Part shown: one piece after another, positions 24,249 to 32,445 of the stretch
How positions within the stretch are numbered: the first letter of the stretch is position 1
How the letters are laid out: every line of letters starts with the position of its first letter
Origin: Streptomyces sp. M41(2017)
Lineage (GTDB): Bacteria > Actinomycetota > Actinomycetes > Streptomycetales > Streptomycetaceae
Assembly: GCF_002078175.1 (NCBI RefSeq)
Contig: NZ_MWFK01000003.1
Location: 496,001 to 560,000 of the forward strand
Reading direction: 5' to 3'
DNA: 64,000 bases
Notes under the pieces: generated by a model
What the model was told of the DNA's origin: nothing
Databases searched by the model: none
The model's input: only the letters and a program-made list of their open reading frames with translations
Program-made: the position numbers and the translations under genes

Positions 24249-25612
24249 CGGGTGGTTTCCGTTTCTTGCGGGGCGCGACGGCGGCCGTAGGCGCGCAGGG
24301 CAGGCAGGGAGAGCAGCATGAGGAGGGCGGGCACCACGCTGAAGCCGAGGAGGATGCCGGTCCGCGCGGTGGCGGCCTGGGCGACCGGGTGGTCCAGGGT
24401 GGAGGACACGAAGCCGGTGGCGGCGAGGGCGATCGAGTAGGCGCCGGGTCCGGCGGCCAGGCCGAAGGTCTCTCCGGCCGTCCAGAGTCCGGTGAACGCG
24501 CCGGACTGCACCTGGCCCGTCCGGGCGCTGTCGGCGTGCACGGTGTCGGGCAGCAGGGCGAGGGGAAGGACCTGGAGAGCCGCGTAGCAGATGCCGAGCA
24601 GCGCGCAGAGGGCGAGCGTCGTGGTGACCGCAGCGGTGCCGCTTCCGCTGCCTGCGGCGGGCAGCAGGGCCGCCGCGCCGAGGGCGTAGCCGCAGGTGGC
24701 GACGGTGAGGCAGCGCAGTCGGCCCCAGCGTCCGGCGGCCTTCGCCCACAGGGGGACCGCGACGGCGCTCGGCGCGACCAGGCAGACGAAGAGCACCGAG
24801 GTGAGGCCGTAGCCGCCGAGCCGGTAGGTGGCGACGTACGGTGCGGCGGCCAGCATGATGGCGACGGCGGCGGCCTGGAGGACGAACGAGGCCAGGAGTG
24901 CGAAGAAGGCGCGGTTTCCCCGCGCGGTGCGGAACGCCGCGACCAGGCCGAGGGGTTCGGGTCCGGGGTGTGAGCGCACCCAGCGGGTACCGAGGGCGGG
25001 GACGAGCAGGACGGCCGCGATGACGAGGCCCACGGTCAGCGCCATCACCGCGTACCCGGTCCGGCCGCCGCCTGCGAGGCCGACCAGGAGGGGAGCCGCG
25101 CCGCCGGCTATCAGGATCCCCAGGGTCAGGAAGACGATCCGCCACACCATGATCCGGGTGCGGGCCGCCGGGACGGCGGACATCTCGGTGGGCAGGGCGA
25201 CGTAGGGCACCTGGAAGAGGGCGAAGGCGCTGGCGGCCAGGACGAAGGTGACGGCCACCCAGATCGCCGCGCCGCCGCCGGTCGTCGGCGACAGGAACAT
25301 CGCGGCGAAGGCCGCGGGAAGGGCGAGCGCGCCGGCGACGAGGAGCCGGGTCCGTCTGCCGGTGCGGACGGCTTCCCGGTCGCTGGCCGCGCCGACGAGG
25401 GGGTTGAAGACGGCGTCCCACGCCTTGGGCAGCGCGACGACCAGGCCGGCGACTCCGGCGGGGACGGCGAGTGCGTCGGTCATGAAGTAGAGCAGCAACA
25501 GGCCGGGGACGGTGGCGAACAGGCCGGTGCCGACGGAGCCGAGGCCGTAGACGAGGAGCCGTCGGCGGGTGAGTTCGCCGGCGGCGGCCGTCGGGAGCGC
25601 GACGGCCGTCAT
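24245..25612 (-). CDS. MFS transporter (GPH-like sugar/cation symporter type)
   Basis: A 455-residue membrane transporter with about twelve hydrophobic segments. The N-terminal RRRLLVYGLGSVGTGLFATVPG and the segment ALPKAWDAVFNPLVGAASDR resemble MFS_2 (glycoside-pentoside-hexuronide symporter) proteins, where the D-x6-G-x3-D loop is the diagnostic motif. ATG 25612 overlaps the stop of the TetR gene and its own stop overlaps the decarboxylase start, so the three genes form a tightly coupled operon. It probably brings in the substrate of the decarboxylase, or exports its product. Confidence 0.88.
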   Translation of the reverse strand: MTAVALPTAAAGELTRRRLLVYGLGSVGTGLFATVPGLLLLYFMTDALAVPAGVAGLVVALPKAWDAVFNPLVGAASDREAVRTGRRTRLLVAGALALPAAFAAMFLSPTTGGGAAIWVAVTFVLAASAFALFQVPYVALPTEMSAVPAARTRIMVWRIVFLTLGILIAGGAAPLLVGLAGGGRTGYAVMALTVGLVIAAVLLVPALGTRWVRSHPGPEPLGLVAAFRTARGNRAFFALLASFVLQAAAVAIMLAAAPYVATYRLGGYGLTSVLFVCLVAPSAVAVPLWAKAAGRWGRLRCLTVATCGYALGAAALLPAAGSGSGTAAVTTTLALCALLGICYAALQVLPLALLPDTVHADSARTGQVQSGAFTGLWTAGETFGLAAGPGAYSIALAATGFVSSTLDHPVAQAATARTGILLGFSVVPALLMLLSLPALRAYGRRRAPQETETTR

Positions 25613-26268
25613 CCGTGCCCCGGGTCGTTCGGTGCCGGCGTGCCGAGGCCCAGATCGCGCAGGACGAGAGCGCGCAGGTGGGCACGGAAGCGCGGGACCT
25701 CGGCACGGACGGCGGAGCGGCAGAAGCCGTGCGTGCTCCAGAGCACGGTCCATACCGTCATCTCGACGTCGGCGGGTGCGGCGGACCGGTCCGGCAGTGC
25801 GGCCAGGGCCTCGCCGACCGTGTCGCGGACGGAGTCGATGAGGGGGCGCGCGTAGGACGCCTCCAGGTCGGCGAACTCGGCGGCGTCCGCGAGCCAGCGG
25901 CGCATCCAGAGGGCGGGGATGTGCGGCTGGTCGAGGCAGAAGTCCAGGTACCGGTCGACGAGTCCGGTGACGGCCGCGGCCGGATCGGTGGGGGCGAGCG
26001 TCCGGAAGGTCTGCAGCGCGTCCGCCAGTACCCGTTGTTCGGCGAGGTGGGCGCGCAGCATGACCTCGCGGTACAGGTCCGGCTTTCCGCCGACGTGGTA
26101 GGCGACGGTGGCCATGTTCAGGCCGGCTTCCGCGGCGATGCGCCGGGTGCTGGTCCCGTCGTATCCGTGGTCGGCGAAGAGAGCGGTGGCGGCGGCGACG
26201 ATGCGTTCGCGGCTGGCGTCGGAGGGCGCCGGTGCGGCGGCCGGTGAAGCGGGTGGCGACTCGGGCAT
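25609..26268 (-). CDS. TetR-family transcriptional regulator
   Basis: A 219-residue repressor. The helix-turn-helix is in the first 65 residues: RERIVAAATALFADHGYDGT and RRIAAEAGLNMATVAYHVGGK. A C-terminal ligand-binding domain (residues about 85-205) is present and includes a CFS-like DUF1956 type pattern LDFCLDQPHIPALWMRRWLAD. The start at 26268 gives a short proline-rich lead before the HTH. It is the first gene of a coupled TetR-MFS-decarboxylase operon. A palindromic site lies about 30 bases upstream of its start, so autoregulation of the whole operon is likely, with derepression by the transported compound. Confidence 0.92.
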   Translation of the reverse strand: MPESPPASPAAAPAPSDASRERIVAAATALFADHGYDGTSTRRIAAEAGLNMATVAYHVGGKPDLYREVMLRAHLAEQRVLADALQTFRTLAPTDPAAAVTGLVDRYLDFCLDQPHIPALWMRRWLADAAEFADLEASYARPLIDSVRDTVGEALAALPDRSAAPADVEMTVWTVLWSTHGFCRSAVRAEVPRFRAHLRALVLRDLGLGTPAPNDPGHG

Positions 26269-26294
26269 GGCGGGGAGACTACGCGGCCGGAACC

Positions 26295-26318
26295 TCTCAA
26301 TCAATCGATTGATGGAGA
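26295..26318. promoter_or_regulatory. TetR operator palindrome
   Basis: A 24-base near-perfect palindrome with core ATCAATCGATTGAT (26300-26313) and one mismatch in each arm's 12 bases. The A+T-rich core stands out in this DNA. It lies 27 bases upstream of the TetR gene, the usual place for an autoregulatory site. Confidence 0.8.
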
Positions 26319-26363
26319 CGGATTCGACGACCTCGACGGCGGCCTGTACGGACGACGGTCCCC

Positions 26364-26392
26364 GCGGGCGGGCTGACCGAGGGGCCGCCCGC
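26364..26392 (-). terminator. Hairpin downstream of the serine hydrolase gene
   Basis: GCGGGCGG pairs with CCGCCCGC around a 13-base loop. It lies about 100 bases past the stop of the leftward serine hydrolase gene and upstream of the TetR promoter, suited to stop read-through into that operon. Confidence 0.5.
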
Positions 26393-26490
26393 CCACCGGG
26401 GCCGTCGGGCGTCGGACTCACCGGTCCGGCGCCCGGTCCGAGCCGGGGCCGACCGCGCGGGGTGGGCGGACCGGCCTCGGCTCGTCCGTG

Positions 26491-27714
26491 TCACCGGGTC
26501 TGCGGCGACAGTGGCTTGAGGGCGACCGAACCGTCGTAGACGGACTTCGGGGTGATGACGCCCGTGACGGCCCGGGCGAGGAGGGTGGACGGCTCCTGAC
26601 CCTGGTACGTGATGTCGGTGTTGATCAGGATGACCAGGGTGGCCTTCTGCGAGGGCAGGTAGACGGTCACGCTCTCGTAGCCGGGGATGGAACCGTTGTG
26701 CCCGATCCAGCCGTTGGCGTTGAAGATGCCGAGGCCGTAGCTCAGGCCCGGAAAGCCGGTCGGCAGGGTCTTCAGCCGCTGCGCCTGGGTCTTCGGGCTG
26801 AGCAGCTCACCGGTGGCGACGATCTTCGCCCAGCGCCGCAGGTCGTGCAGGTTCGAGATCATCGCACCGGCGGTCCAGCCCCAGCTGGGGTTCCAGTTCG
26901 TGGAGTTGGCCACCTCGCCGTTCAGCGTCTGGTTGGTGTAGCCCTGGGCGTGCGGCTTGGGGAACCAGGCGTTGCTCGGGAGCAGCGTGTGGTGCAGGTG
27001 GGACGGGTGGAGCACCTGCTTGTCGATGAAGTCGACGGCACTGGTGCGGGCCACCTTCTCGATCACGAGCCCGAGCAGGATCAGGTTGGTGTTGGAGTAC
27101 TGGAACTGCGTGCCGGGCGCGAAGGTGTTCTTGTGCCTGAAGCCGTAGGCGAGCACCTGGCGCGGGGTGAACGAACGGCTCGGATCGCTGAGCAGGGTGT
27201 GGATGAAGTCCGCGTCGGCGGTGTACGGGAACAGGCCGCTGCGCATCTCGGCGAGTTGACGCAGGGAGATGTGGCGGCCGTTCGGAACGCCCCGTACGTA
27301 TTTGGAGATCGGGTCGTCCAGTCCGAGGCGGTGGTCGTCGACGAGCTTGAGCAGCGCGGTGACCGTGAACGTCTTCGTCTCGCTGCCGATCCGCGAGTAG
27401 AAGTCGGTCCTCATCGGCTTGCGCGTGGCGGTGTCGGCGACGCCGGTCGCGCGGACGTAGCAGCCCTTGCCCGGCATCCACACGCCGACGACGACGCCGG
27501 GGATGGAGGCCTGCTTGCGGACGTCCGCGATGGCCTTGTCCAGCCGGGCGTTCGTCTTCCGGCCGAGACCGCCCTGCGGGCAGTCGACGCCGTCCGGCCG
27601 GTCGACGGCCGCGGTGCGGGGGGCCGCCGCGGCGGGCACCACCGCCATGGGGGCCAGCACCGACGCCGCGAGCACTGCTGCGGCGACGAGTCGGCGGGAG
27701 GGGGTACGTCGCAT
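26491..27714 (-). CDS. Secreted serine hydrolase (beta-lactamase/D-Ala-D-Ala carboxypeptidase fold)
   Basis: A 407-residue exported enzyme. A signal peptide covers about residues 1-31 (LVAAAVLAASVLAPMAVVPA then AAA). The catalytic motifs of the class C beta-lactamase fold are present: S111-E-T-K114 with the nucleophile, YSN in FQYSNTNLILLG, and HNG in GWIGHNGSIPGYES. Family members act on D-alanyl peptides, beta-lactams or esters, and sequence alone does not separate these. ATG 27714 is chosen for the GAGGTG eight bases upstream. It stands alone, diverging from the GAF-phosphatase gene. Confidence 0.92.
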   Translation of the reverse strand: MRRTPSRRLVAAAVLAASVLAPMAVVPAAAAPRTAAVDRPDGVDCPQGGLGRKTNARLDKAIADVRKQASIPGVVVGVWMPGKGCYVRATGVADTATRKPMRTDFYSRIGSETKTFTVTALLKLVDDHRLGLDDPISKYVRGVPNGRHISLRQLAEMRSGLFPYTADADFIHTLLSDPSRSFTPRQVLAYGFRHKNTFAPGTQFQYSNTNLILLGLVIEKVARTSAVDFIDKQVLHPSHLHHTLLPSNAWFPKPHAQGYTNQTLNGEVANSTNWNPSWGWTAGAMISNLHDLRRWAKIVATGELLSPKTQAQRLKTLPTGFPGLSYGLGIFNANGWIGHNGSIPGYESVTVYLPSQKATLVILINTDITYQGQEPSTLLARAVTGVITPKSVYDGSVALKPLSPQTR

Positions 27715-28032
27715 GTCGGGGCACCTCTTCCAGTTCAGGGGTGAGAGCTGTGGGGGCAAGCGTCACCATCGGGCCCGTGGGCAAAGGCTCCGGCCGGTCC
27801 GCGTACCGTCGAGTCCACTCGTTCGGCGCCAGGTGGGGCGTCCGGTCGCGGTCTTCCGTCGGCGGGCCCACATTTCGGGACGGCCACAGCTTCTGCCTCT
27901 TCGGGCGGCGGGCCGATGACGGCGCGCGCGGAGCGATACTGTTGCCGTGCGTCAAATGTCTTGGCGCCCGGCGGTCCGATCGCCGTCGTCGCGCCCGTGG
28001 GACACGGGCGTGAGGGGACAGGGGAACGCCGG
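27715..28032. other. Divergent intergenic region
   Basis: 318 bases between the serine hydrolase and the GAF-SpoIIE gene. It must contain both promoters. I see no clear -10/-35 pair, no repeat and no credible small gene in it. Confidence 0.5.
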
Positions 28033-29373
28033 ATGCAGGATGTCGAATTCGCCGCGGGGCTGCGCCCCGACGGTCTGCCGGCGGCGTTGTCCGATCCGAG
28101 GCGGCTCGCCGCGGTGAAGGCGACCGGCCTGCTGGACACCGGTCCCGAGGAGGCCTTCGAGGACCTGGCGCGGCTCGCCGGAGCGGTGACCGGCTGCGGA
28201 CGCGCCTTCATCACGCTCGTCGACGACCACCGCTCGTTCTGGAAGTCCTGCGTCGGCGTGCCGGCGCAACGCATGGACGAGCGGCAGAGTTCCGTACGGG
28301 ACAGCTTCTGCCCGTTCCTCGTCGGGCTGGCCGGGGAACCGTTCGTCGTCGAGGACGCGGCGTCGGATCCACGGACCCGCGACCACCCGGCGGTCGTCGC
28401 GATGAAGATCGGCGCCTGGGCGGGCTATCCCATCCTCGGGCCGGGCGGGCACGTGCTGGGCAGCCTGTGCGTGATCGACGACAGTCCGCACGTCTGGCGG
28501 CCCTCGGAGCTCGGCTCACTCGCGACCATGGCCCGCGCGGTGAGCAACGAGATCAACATGCGCACCTCGCTGGCGACCGTTCAGGACGCCCTCGCCACCG
28601 CCGAGGCAGCGCTGGAGCAGTCCACTGCGCTCGCCCGCAGCCTGCAGGACAGCCTGCTGCCCCCGACCCTCCAGCAGGTGCCGGGGCTGGAGGCGGCCGC
28701 GTCCTATCTGCCCGCGGCGGGCGGCACGACCGTGATCGGTGACTTCTTCGACCTCTTCCACGCGAAGGGGCCCTGGTGGTGCACGGTGATGGGTGACGTG
28801 TGCGGCAAGGGCGTCGAGGCGGCGAAGGTCACCGCCCTCGCCCGTTACACCCTGCGCGCCGAGGCGAGCCAGCACCTGTCGCCGGCCACCGTCTTCGAGC
28901 ACCTGAACTCGGCGCTCATCGAGCAGCGCAAGGGCGAACGGTTCCTGACCGCCGTGTACGCCACGTTCCGCCTCACGCCGGGCGGTCTCTCCGGCCGGCT
29001 CTGCACCGCGGGCCATCCCCCCGCCCTGATCCGCCGTGCGAACGGCCGCGTGCAGGAGATCGGCCGGCACGGCAGCCTGCTCGGTGTCCTGCCCCAAGTC
29101 GTCCTGGCCGACGTGCGGTTCCGCCTGGGGCCGGGCGACGCCCTGCTCCTCTACACCGACGGCGCCACCGACGCCCGCGCCCGCCGCACCGCGGCGCCTC
29201 GCGAGCGCCCGATGTTCGGGGAGGACGCACTGGCCGCGGCCCTGGCCGAGTGTCACGACCTCGACGCGCAGGGCATCATCACCCGCCTCGGGTCGCTGCT
29301 CGCCGAGCACAGCGGCAACTGGGCGAGTGACGACACCGCCCTGCTGGTACTGCGGGTGCCCGAACGGGACTGA
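28033..29373 (+). CDS. GAF domain/SpoIIE-type PP2C phosphatase
   Basis: A 446-residue signalling phosphatase. Residues about 20-175 form a GAF sensor domain (DLARLAGAVTGCGRAFITLVDD, FCPFLVGLAGEPFVVEDA, LGSLCVIDDSPHVW). A short coiled segment (about 185-215) leads to the SpoIIE phosphatase domain with the metal-binding acidic residues in VIGDFFDLF, MGDVCGKG, LLLYTDGATDARA and SDDTALLVLRV. Such enzymes dephosphorylate anti-anti-sigma factors and so release SigB/F-type sigma factors. ATG 28033 is preceded by GGGGA. Its target is not encoded next to it, but the two SigB/F-type sigma factors of this window are of the class controlled this way. Confidence 0.93.
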   Translation: MQDVEFAAGLRPDGLPAALSDPRRLAAVKATGLLDTGPEEAFEDLARLAGAVTGCGRAFITLVDDHRSFWKSCVGVPAQRMDERQSSVRDSFCPFLVGLAGEPFVVEDAASDPRTRDHPAVVAMKIGAWAGYPILGPGGHVLGSLCVIDDSPHVWRPSELGSLATMARAVSNEINMRTSLATVQDALATAEAALEQSTALARSLQDSLLPPTLQQVPGLEAAASYLPAAGGTTVIGDFFDLFHAKGPWWCTVMGDVCGKGVEAAKVTALARYTLRAEASQHLSPATVFEHLNSALIEQRKGERFLTAVYATFRLTPGGLSGRLCTAGHPPALIRRANGRVQEIGRHGSLLGVLPQVVLADVRFRLGPGDALLLYTDGATDARARRTAAPRERPMFGEDALAAALAECHDLDAQGIITRLGSLLAEHSGNWASDDTALLVLRVPERD

Positions 29374-29559
29374 GCGTCGGCCTGCGAAAGCCTCCCCTGA
29401 GCGTCGGCCCTGCTGCCTCCGGGAAAGCGGGCTGTGCGGAGGGTGGCGGGGCACTTCTCGACAGGTGGGATCTCGGGGCGAGTCGGGAATGAAGGCGCCG
29501 TCACCGGGTGTTGACCACCCCCGTCCGACTCTCCTGCCTCCGGGAAGAAGGCCAGGCCC

Positions 29560-30561
29560 ATGACGTACCCGCCGACCACGATGCGTGCCGTCCGGCTCAC
29601 GGGACCCGGGCCGGTGGACAACCTGCGCCTCACCACCCTGCCGCTTCCTCCCGAGCGGGACGGCTGGGTGCGGATCCGGGTCGAGGCGTTCGGGCTCAAC
29701 CGCTCGGAGCTGAAGCTGCGGCTGGGCGTGAGTGTGGGGGTCAGCTTTCCGCGCGTACCGGGGATCGAGGCCGTGGGCACCGTCGACTCCGCTCCGGACG
29801 GCTGCGGGCTGGTGCCCGGCCAGAAGGTCGTGGCGATGATGGGCGACATGGGGCGCACCTACGACGGAGGCTACGCCGAGTACACGTCGGTGCCGCTGTC
29901 CCAGGTCATCCCCGTCGACACCGATCTGCCCTGGGAGGTGCTGGGCGCCCTGCCGGAGATGGTGCAGACCGCGTACGGCTCGCTGACCGTCGGACTGGAC
30001 CTGCGGCCCGGCCAGTCCGTGCTGATTCGCGGCGGCACCTCCTCCGTCGGCCTGGCGGCCGCCGCGCTGGCCGGCTGGCGGGGCGCCACCGTGCTGTCCA
30101 CGACCCGGCGCGCCGACCGCCTCGGTCCGCTGAAGGAGCGCGGCATCGACCACCCGATCCTCGACACGGGCGAGGTCGCGCCGTCGGTGCGCGCGCTGTA
30201 TCCCGGCGGAGTCGACGCGGCTCTCGATCTCGTCGGCACACCGACCCTGCCCGACACGCTGCGCGCGGTGCGCGTGCACGGGACGGCCTGCTTCGGCGGC
30301 AGCCTGTCGAACCAGTGGACGGTGCGGGACTTCTCCCCGAACGAGTACCTGCCGAAGGGGGTACGGCTGTCGGGCTACTTCGGTGACGCGGGGGACCTGC
30401 CGCGGGAGGTGTTCCAGGAGATCCTCGACGCGGTCGCGGGAGGCCGGCTGGCCTTCCCGGTGGACCGCGTCTACGACGGCCTCGAGCAGGTGGCCCGGGC
30501 GCACGACGACATGGAGCACGACCGCGCCACCGGCAAGCTCGTGGTCCGCGTCCGGCACTGA
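29560..30561 (+). CDS. Zinc-independent alcohol dehydrogenase/quinone oxidoreductase
   Basis: A 333-residue medium-chain reductase. The Rossmann motif is RGGTSSVGLAAAALAGWRGA midway, followed by VLSTTRRADRLGPLKERG, consistent with NADPH use. The N-terminal GroES-like fold shows RIRVEAFGLNRSELKLRLG and PRVPGIEAVGTVD, where the Asn of FGLNRSE is common in quinone reductases and no zinc-binding cysteine set is present. GGAAGAAGG precedes ATG 29560. It converges with the FAD monooxygenase gene, with only 15 bases between stops. Substrate unknown. Confidence 0.9.
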   Translation: MTYPPTTMRAVRLTGPGPVDNLRLTTLPLPPERDGWVRIRVEAFGLNRSELKLRLGVSVGVSFPRVPGIEAVGTVDSAPDGCGLVPGQKVVAMMGDMGRTYDGGYAEYTSVPLSQVIPVDTDLPWEVLGALPEMVQTAYGSLTVGLDLRPGQSVLIRGGTSSVGLAAAALAGWRGATVLSTTRRADRLGPLKERGIDHPILDTGEVAPSVRALYPGGVDAALDLVGTPTLPDTLRAVRVHGTACFGGSLSNQWTVRDFSPNEYLPKGVRLSGYFGDAGDLPREVFQEILDAVAGGRLAFPVDRVYDGLEQVARAHDDMEHDRATGKLVVRVRH

Positions 30562-30576
30562 GTGCGGTGTGCCCGC

Positions 30577-32004
30577 TCAACGGGCCGCGGCGCCGAACCA
30601 CTTGGGCAGGTGGTCGACCAGGTCCCGCTGGTCCTCCCCCACCCACGCCACATGGCCGTCCGGCCGCAGCAGCACAGCGGGCACGTCCAGTTCCTCGCTT
30701 CCGTCGACGATGTGGTCGACGCGGTCCGCCCAACCCTCCACGGAGAGAAGGCCGGTCCGGTCGAGCAGCAGGCCGCGCCCCTCATGGGTGAGCGAGTAGA
30801 GGCGCCCGCGCTTCAGTTCCAGGTCCTTCATCCGCCGGCCGAGCAGCGCGTGACCCTCCCCGAAGTCGTAGCGGACGTCGACGGCGGTGATCATCCCGGT
30901 CACGTAGCGGTTGACCTCCTCGAAGTCCATCAGCCTGTCGAACAGCGCCCGCAGCGCCGTGGCGCCGGCGTCGGTCCCGAGCAGGGTGATCTGCGCGCGG
31001 GTGTTGTCCAGCACCTTGGCGCCCACCGGATGCCGTTCGTCGTGGTAGCTGTCGAGCAGTCCTTCGGGCGCCCAGCCGTCGACGGCGGCGGCCAGCTTCC
31101 AGCCGAGGTTGAAGGCGTCCTGGACGCCGAGGTTGAGCCCCTGTCCGCCGGTCGGCGGGTGGATGTGCGCGGCGTCTCCGGCCAGCATGACCCGGCCGAC
31201 CCGGTAGCGCTCCGCCTGCCGGGTCGCGTCGCCGAACCGGGACAGCCAGACCGGCGAGTGCACGCCGAAGTCGGTGCCCGCGACGGCGCGCAGCCGCTCC
31301 TTGAACTCCTCCAGGGTCGGGGCCGTCACGCGGTCGGACACTCCCGCGGCGGGCACGACGACACGGAACGTGCCGTCGCCGTTGGGGATGGTGCCGAACC
31401 TCAGCTGGGTCCTGCGGACTTCGGCGACGACGGCGGCGACCGTCGCCGGGTCCTCGGCCATCTCCATGTCACCCAGGAGTGTCTCGACGGTCGCGGGCTC
31501 GCCGGGGAAGCCGACGCCGAGGAGCTTGCGCACGATGCTCCGGCCGCCGTCACACCCGGCCAGGTAGCGGGAGCGCAGCCGGGTGCCGTCGGCCAGCTCG
31601 ACGGTCACGCACTCCGCGTCCTGGCTCAGTCCGACGACTTCACTGCCGCGCCGGATCTCGGCGCCGAGTTCGAGGGCACGTTCCTGGAGCAGCCGCTCGG
31701 TGACCGGCTGAAGGGTGGACAGACCGTAGGGGTGGGCGGTGTCCAGCCGCTCCGGCCACGGTTTCGCGATGCCGCCGAAGAGCCCCCCGGCCTGGAACTT
31801 CTCGCTGACCGCGAGGAACCGGTCCAGCAGCCCGCGCTGAGCCATCACCTCGACGCTGCGGGCGTGCAGCCCGCGTCCGCGGGACTCCTTGGTCGGTGCG
31901 GTCAGCTTCTCGAGCACGACCACCCGTACGCCGTGCAGGCGCAGCTCCGCGGCCAGCATGAGACCGGTCGGCCCGGCACCGACCACGATCACGTCCGTCA
32001 ACAA
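30577..32004 (-). CDS. FAD-dependent aromatic monooxygenase (PHBH/rifampicin-monooxygenase type)
   Basis: A class A flavin monooxygenase of about 475 residues. The dinucleotide-binding motif VIVVGAGPTGLMLAAEL is at the N-terminus, the second FAD motif is GDAAHIHPPTGGQGLNLG, and the DG motif is GCDGGRSIVRKLLG. A C-terminal thioredoxin-like domain (LLDRTGLLSVEGWADRVDHI onward) is typical of the PHBH-2/RIF monooxygenase group. The family hydroxylates phenols, polyketides or rifamycins. The start is uncertain: TTG at 32004 is ten bases from GGAGG, TTG 32001 gives the typical MTDVIVVG, and GTG 32013 is too close to the ribosome site. It stands alone; a biosynthetic or detoxifying role is equally possible. 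Confidence 0.88.
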   Translation of the reverse strand: MLTDVIVVGAGPTGLMLAAELRLHGVRVVVLEKLTAPTKESRGRGLHARSVEVMAQRGLLDRFLAVSEKFQAGGLFGGIAKPWPERLDTAHPYGLSTLQPVTERLLQERALELGAEIRRGSEVVGLSQDAECVTVELADGTRLRSRYLAGCDGGRSIVRKLLGVGFPGEPATVETLLGDMEMAEDPATVAAVVAEVRRTQLRFGTIPNGDGTFRVVVPAAGVSDRVTAPTLEEFKERLRAVAGTDFGVHSPVWLSRFGDATRQAERYRVGRVMLAGDAAHIHPPTGGQGLNLGVQDAFNLGWKLAAAVDGWAPEGLLDSYHDERHPVGAKVLDNTRAQITLLGTDAGATALRALFDRLMDFEEVNRYVTGMITAVDVRYDFGEGHALLGRRMKDLELKRGRLYSLTHEGRGLLLDRTGLLSVEGWADRVDHIVDGSEELDVPAVLLRPDGHVAWVGEDQRDLVDHLPKWFGAAAR

Positions 32005-32445
32005 GTCCCGCACACCTCCGACATAGCAACGAATCAGCTGTTCGACCGAGGGCGCAGAACGGGGCGCTCCGGGGTCGGTCGAGGATTGTGCCGCAGGTGA
32101 GGGGCCTTGCCGCAAGGCCCCCCGTGCGCTATACGTTGAGAGTGGAAAGGGGTGAGCACTCCCCCTTCCCTCCCGGGTGACCACGCCCCCCGCTCGCCCT
32201 CCCCCTCGCCACCCACGCCGGGCCTCCGCGCGCCCTCCGTCCGGCATGCCCGAGCACAGGTCGACGGGCCGACGACCCCCGTAAAACGACAGGTTCAGAC
32301 ACCGAGAAAAGGTCGACCAAAAAGAAAAGCAACAAATATTGACGCATTCGACCAGCGCGCGTAACTTCCGACCCAGTCGTCAGGCAGCCCGAACTCGGCT
32401 GCCCCGAGGGCGAGTTGTAGCTCCATCCTCCACCTGGGAGCACAT
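32005..32445. other. Intergenic region with A-rich segment
   Basis: This 441-base divergent region holds the promoters of the monooxygenase and the GH54 enzyme. Positions 32281-32340 are strikingly A-rich for this genome. A good promoter for the rightward gene follows at 32339-32367. I see no additional gene. Confidence 0.6.
32339..32367 (+). promoter_or_regulatory. Promoter of the GH54 gene
   Basis: TTGACG (32339-32344) and TAACTT (32362-32367) with a 17-base spacer, directly after an A-rich stretch that could act as an UP-type element. It lies about 80 bases before the GH54 start codon. Confidence 0.65.

Noticed and set aside
29413..29546. Two copies of CTGCCTCCGGGAA in the gap after the GAF-phosphatase gene, plus a repeated TGAGCGTCGGCC
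   Set aside because: Short copies in a 186-base gap with no palindromic or regulatory layout; most likely local duplication.
32281..32340. A-rich stretch considered as a trace of transferred DNA
   Set aside because: It is only 60 bases, ends in a good promoter, and the flanking genes have normal codon use; an UP-type promoter element is simpler.
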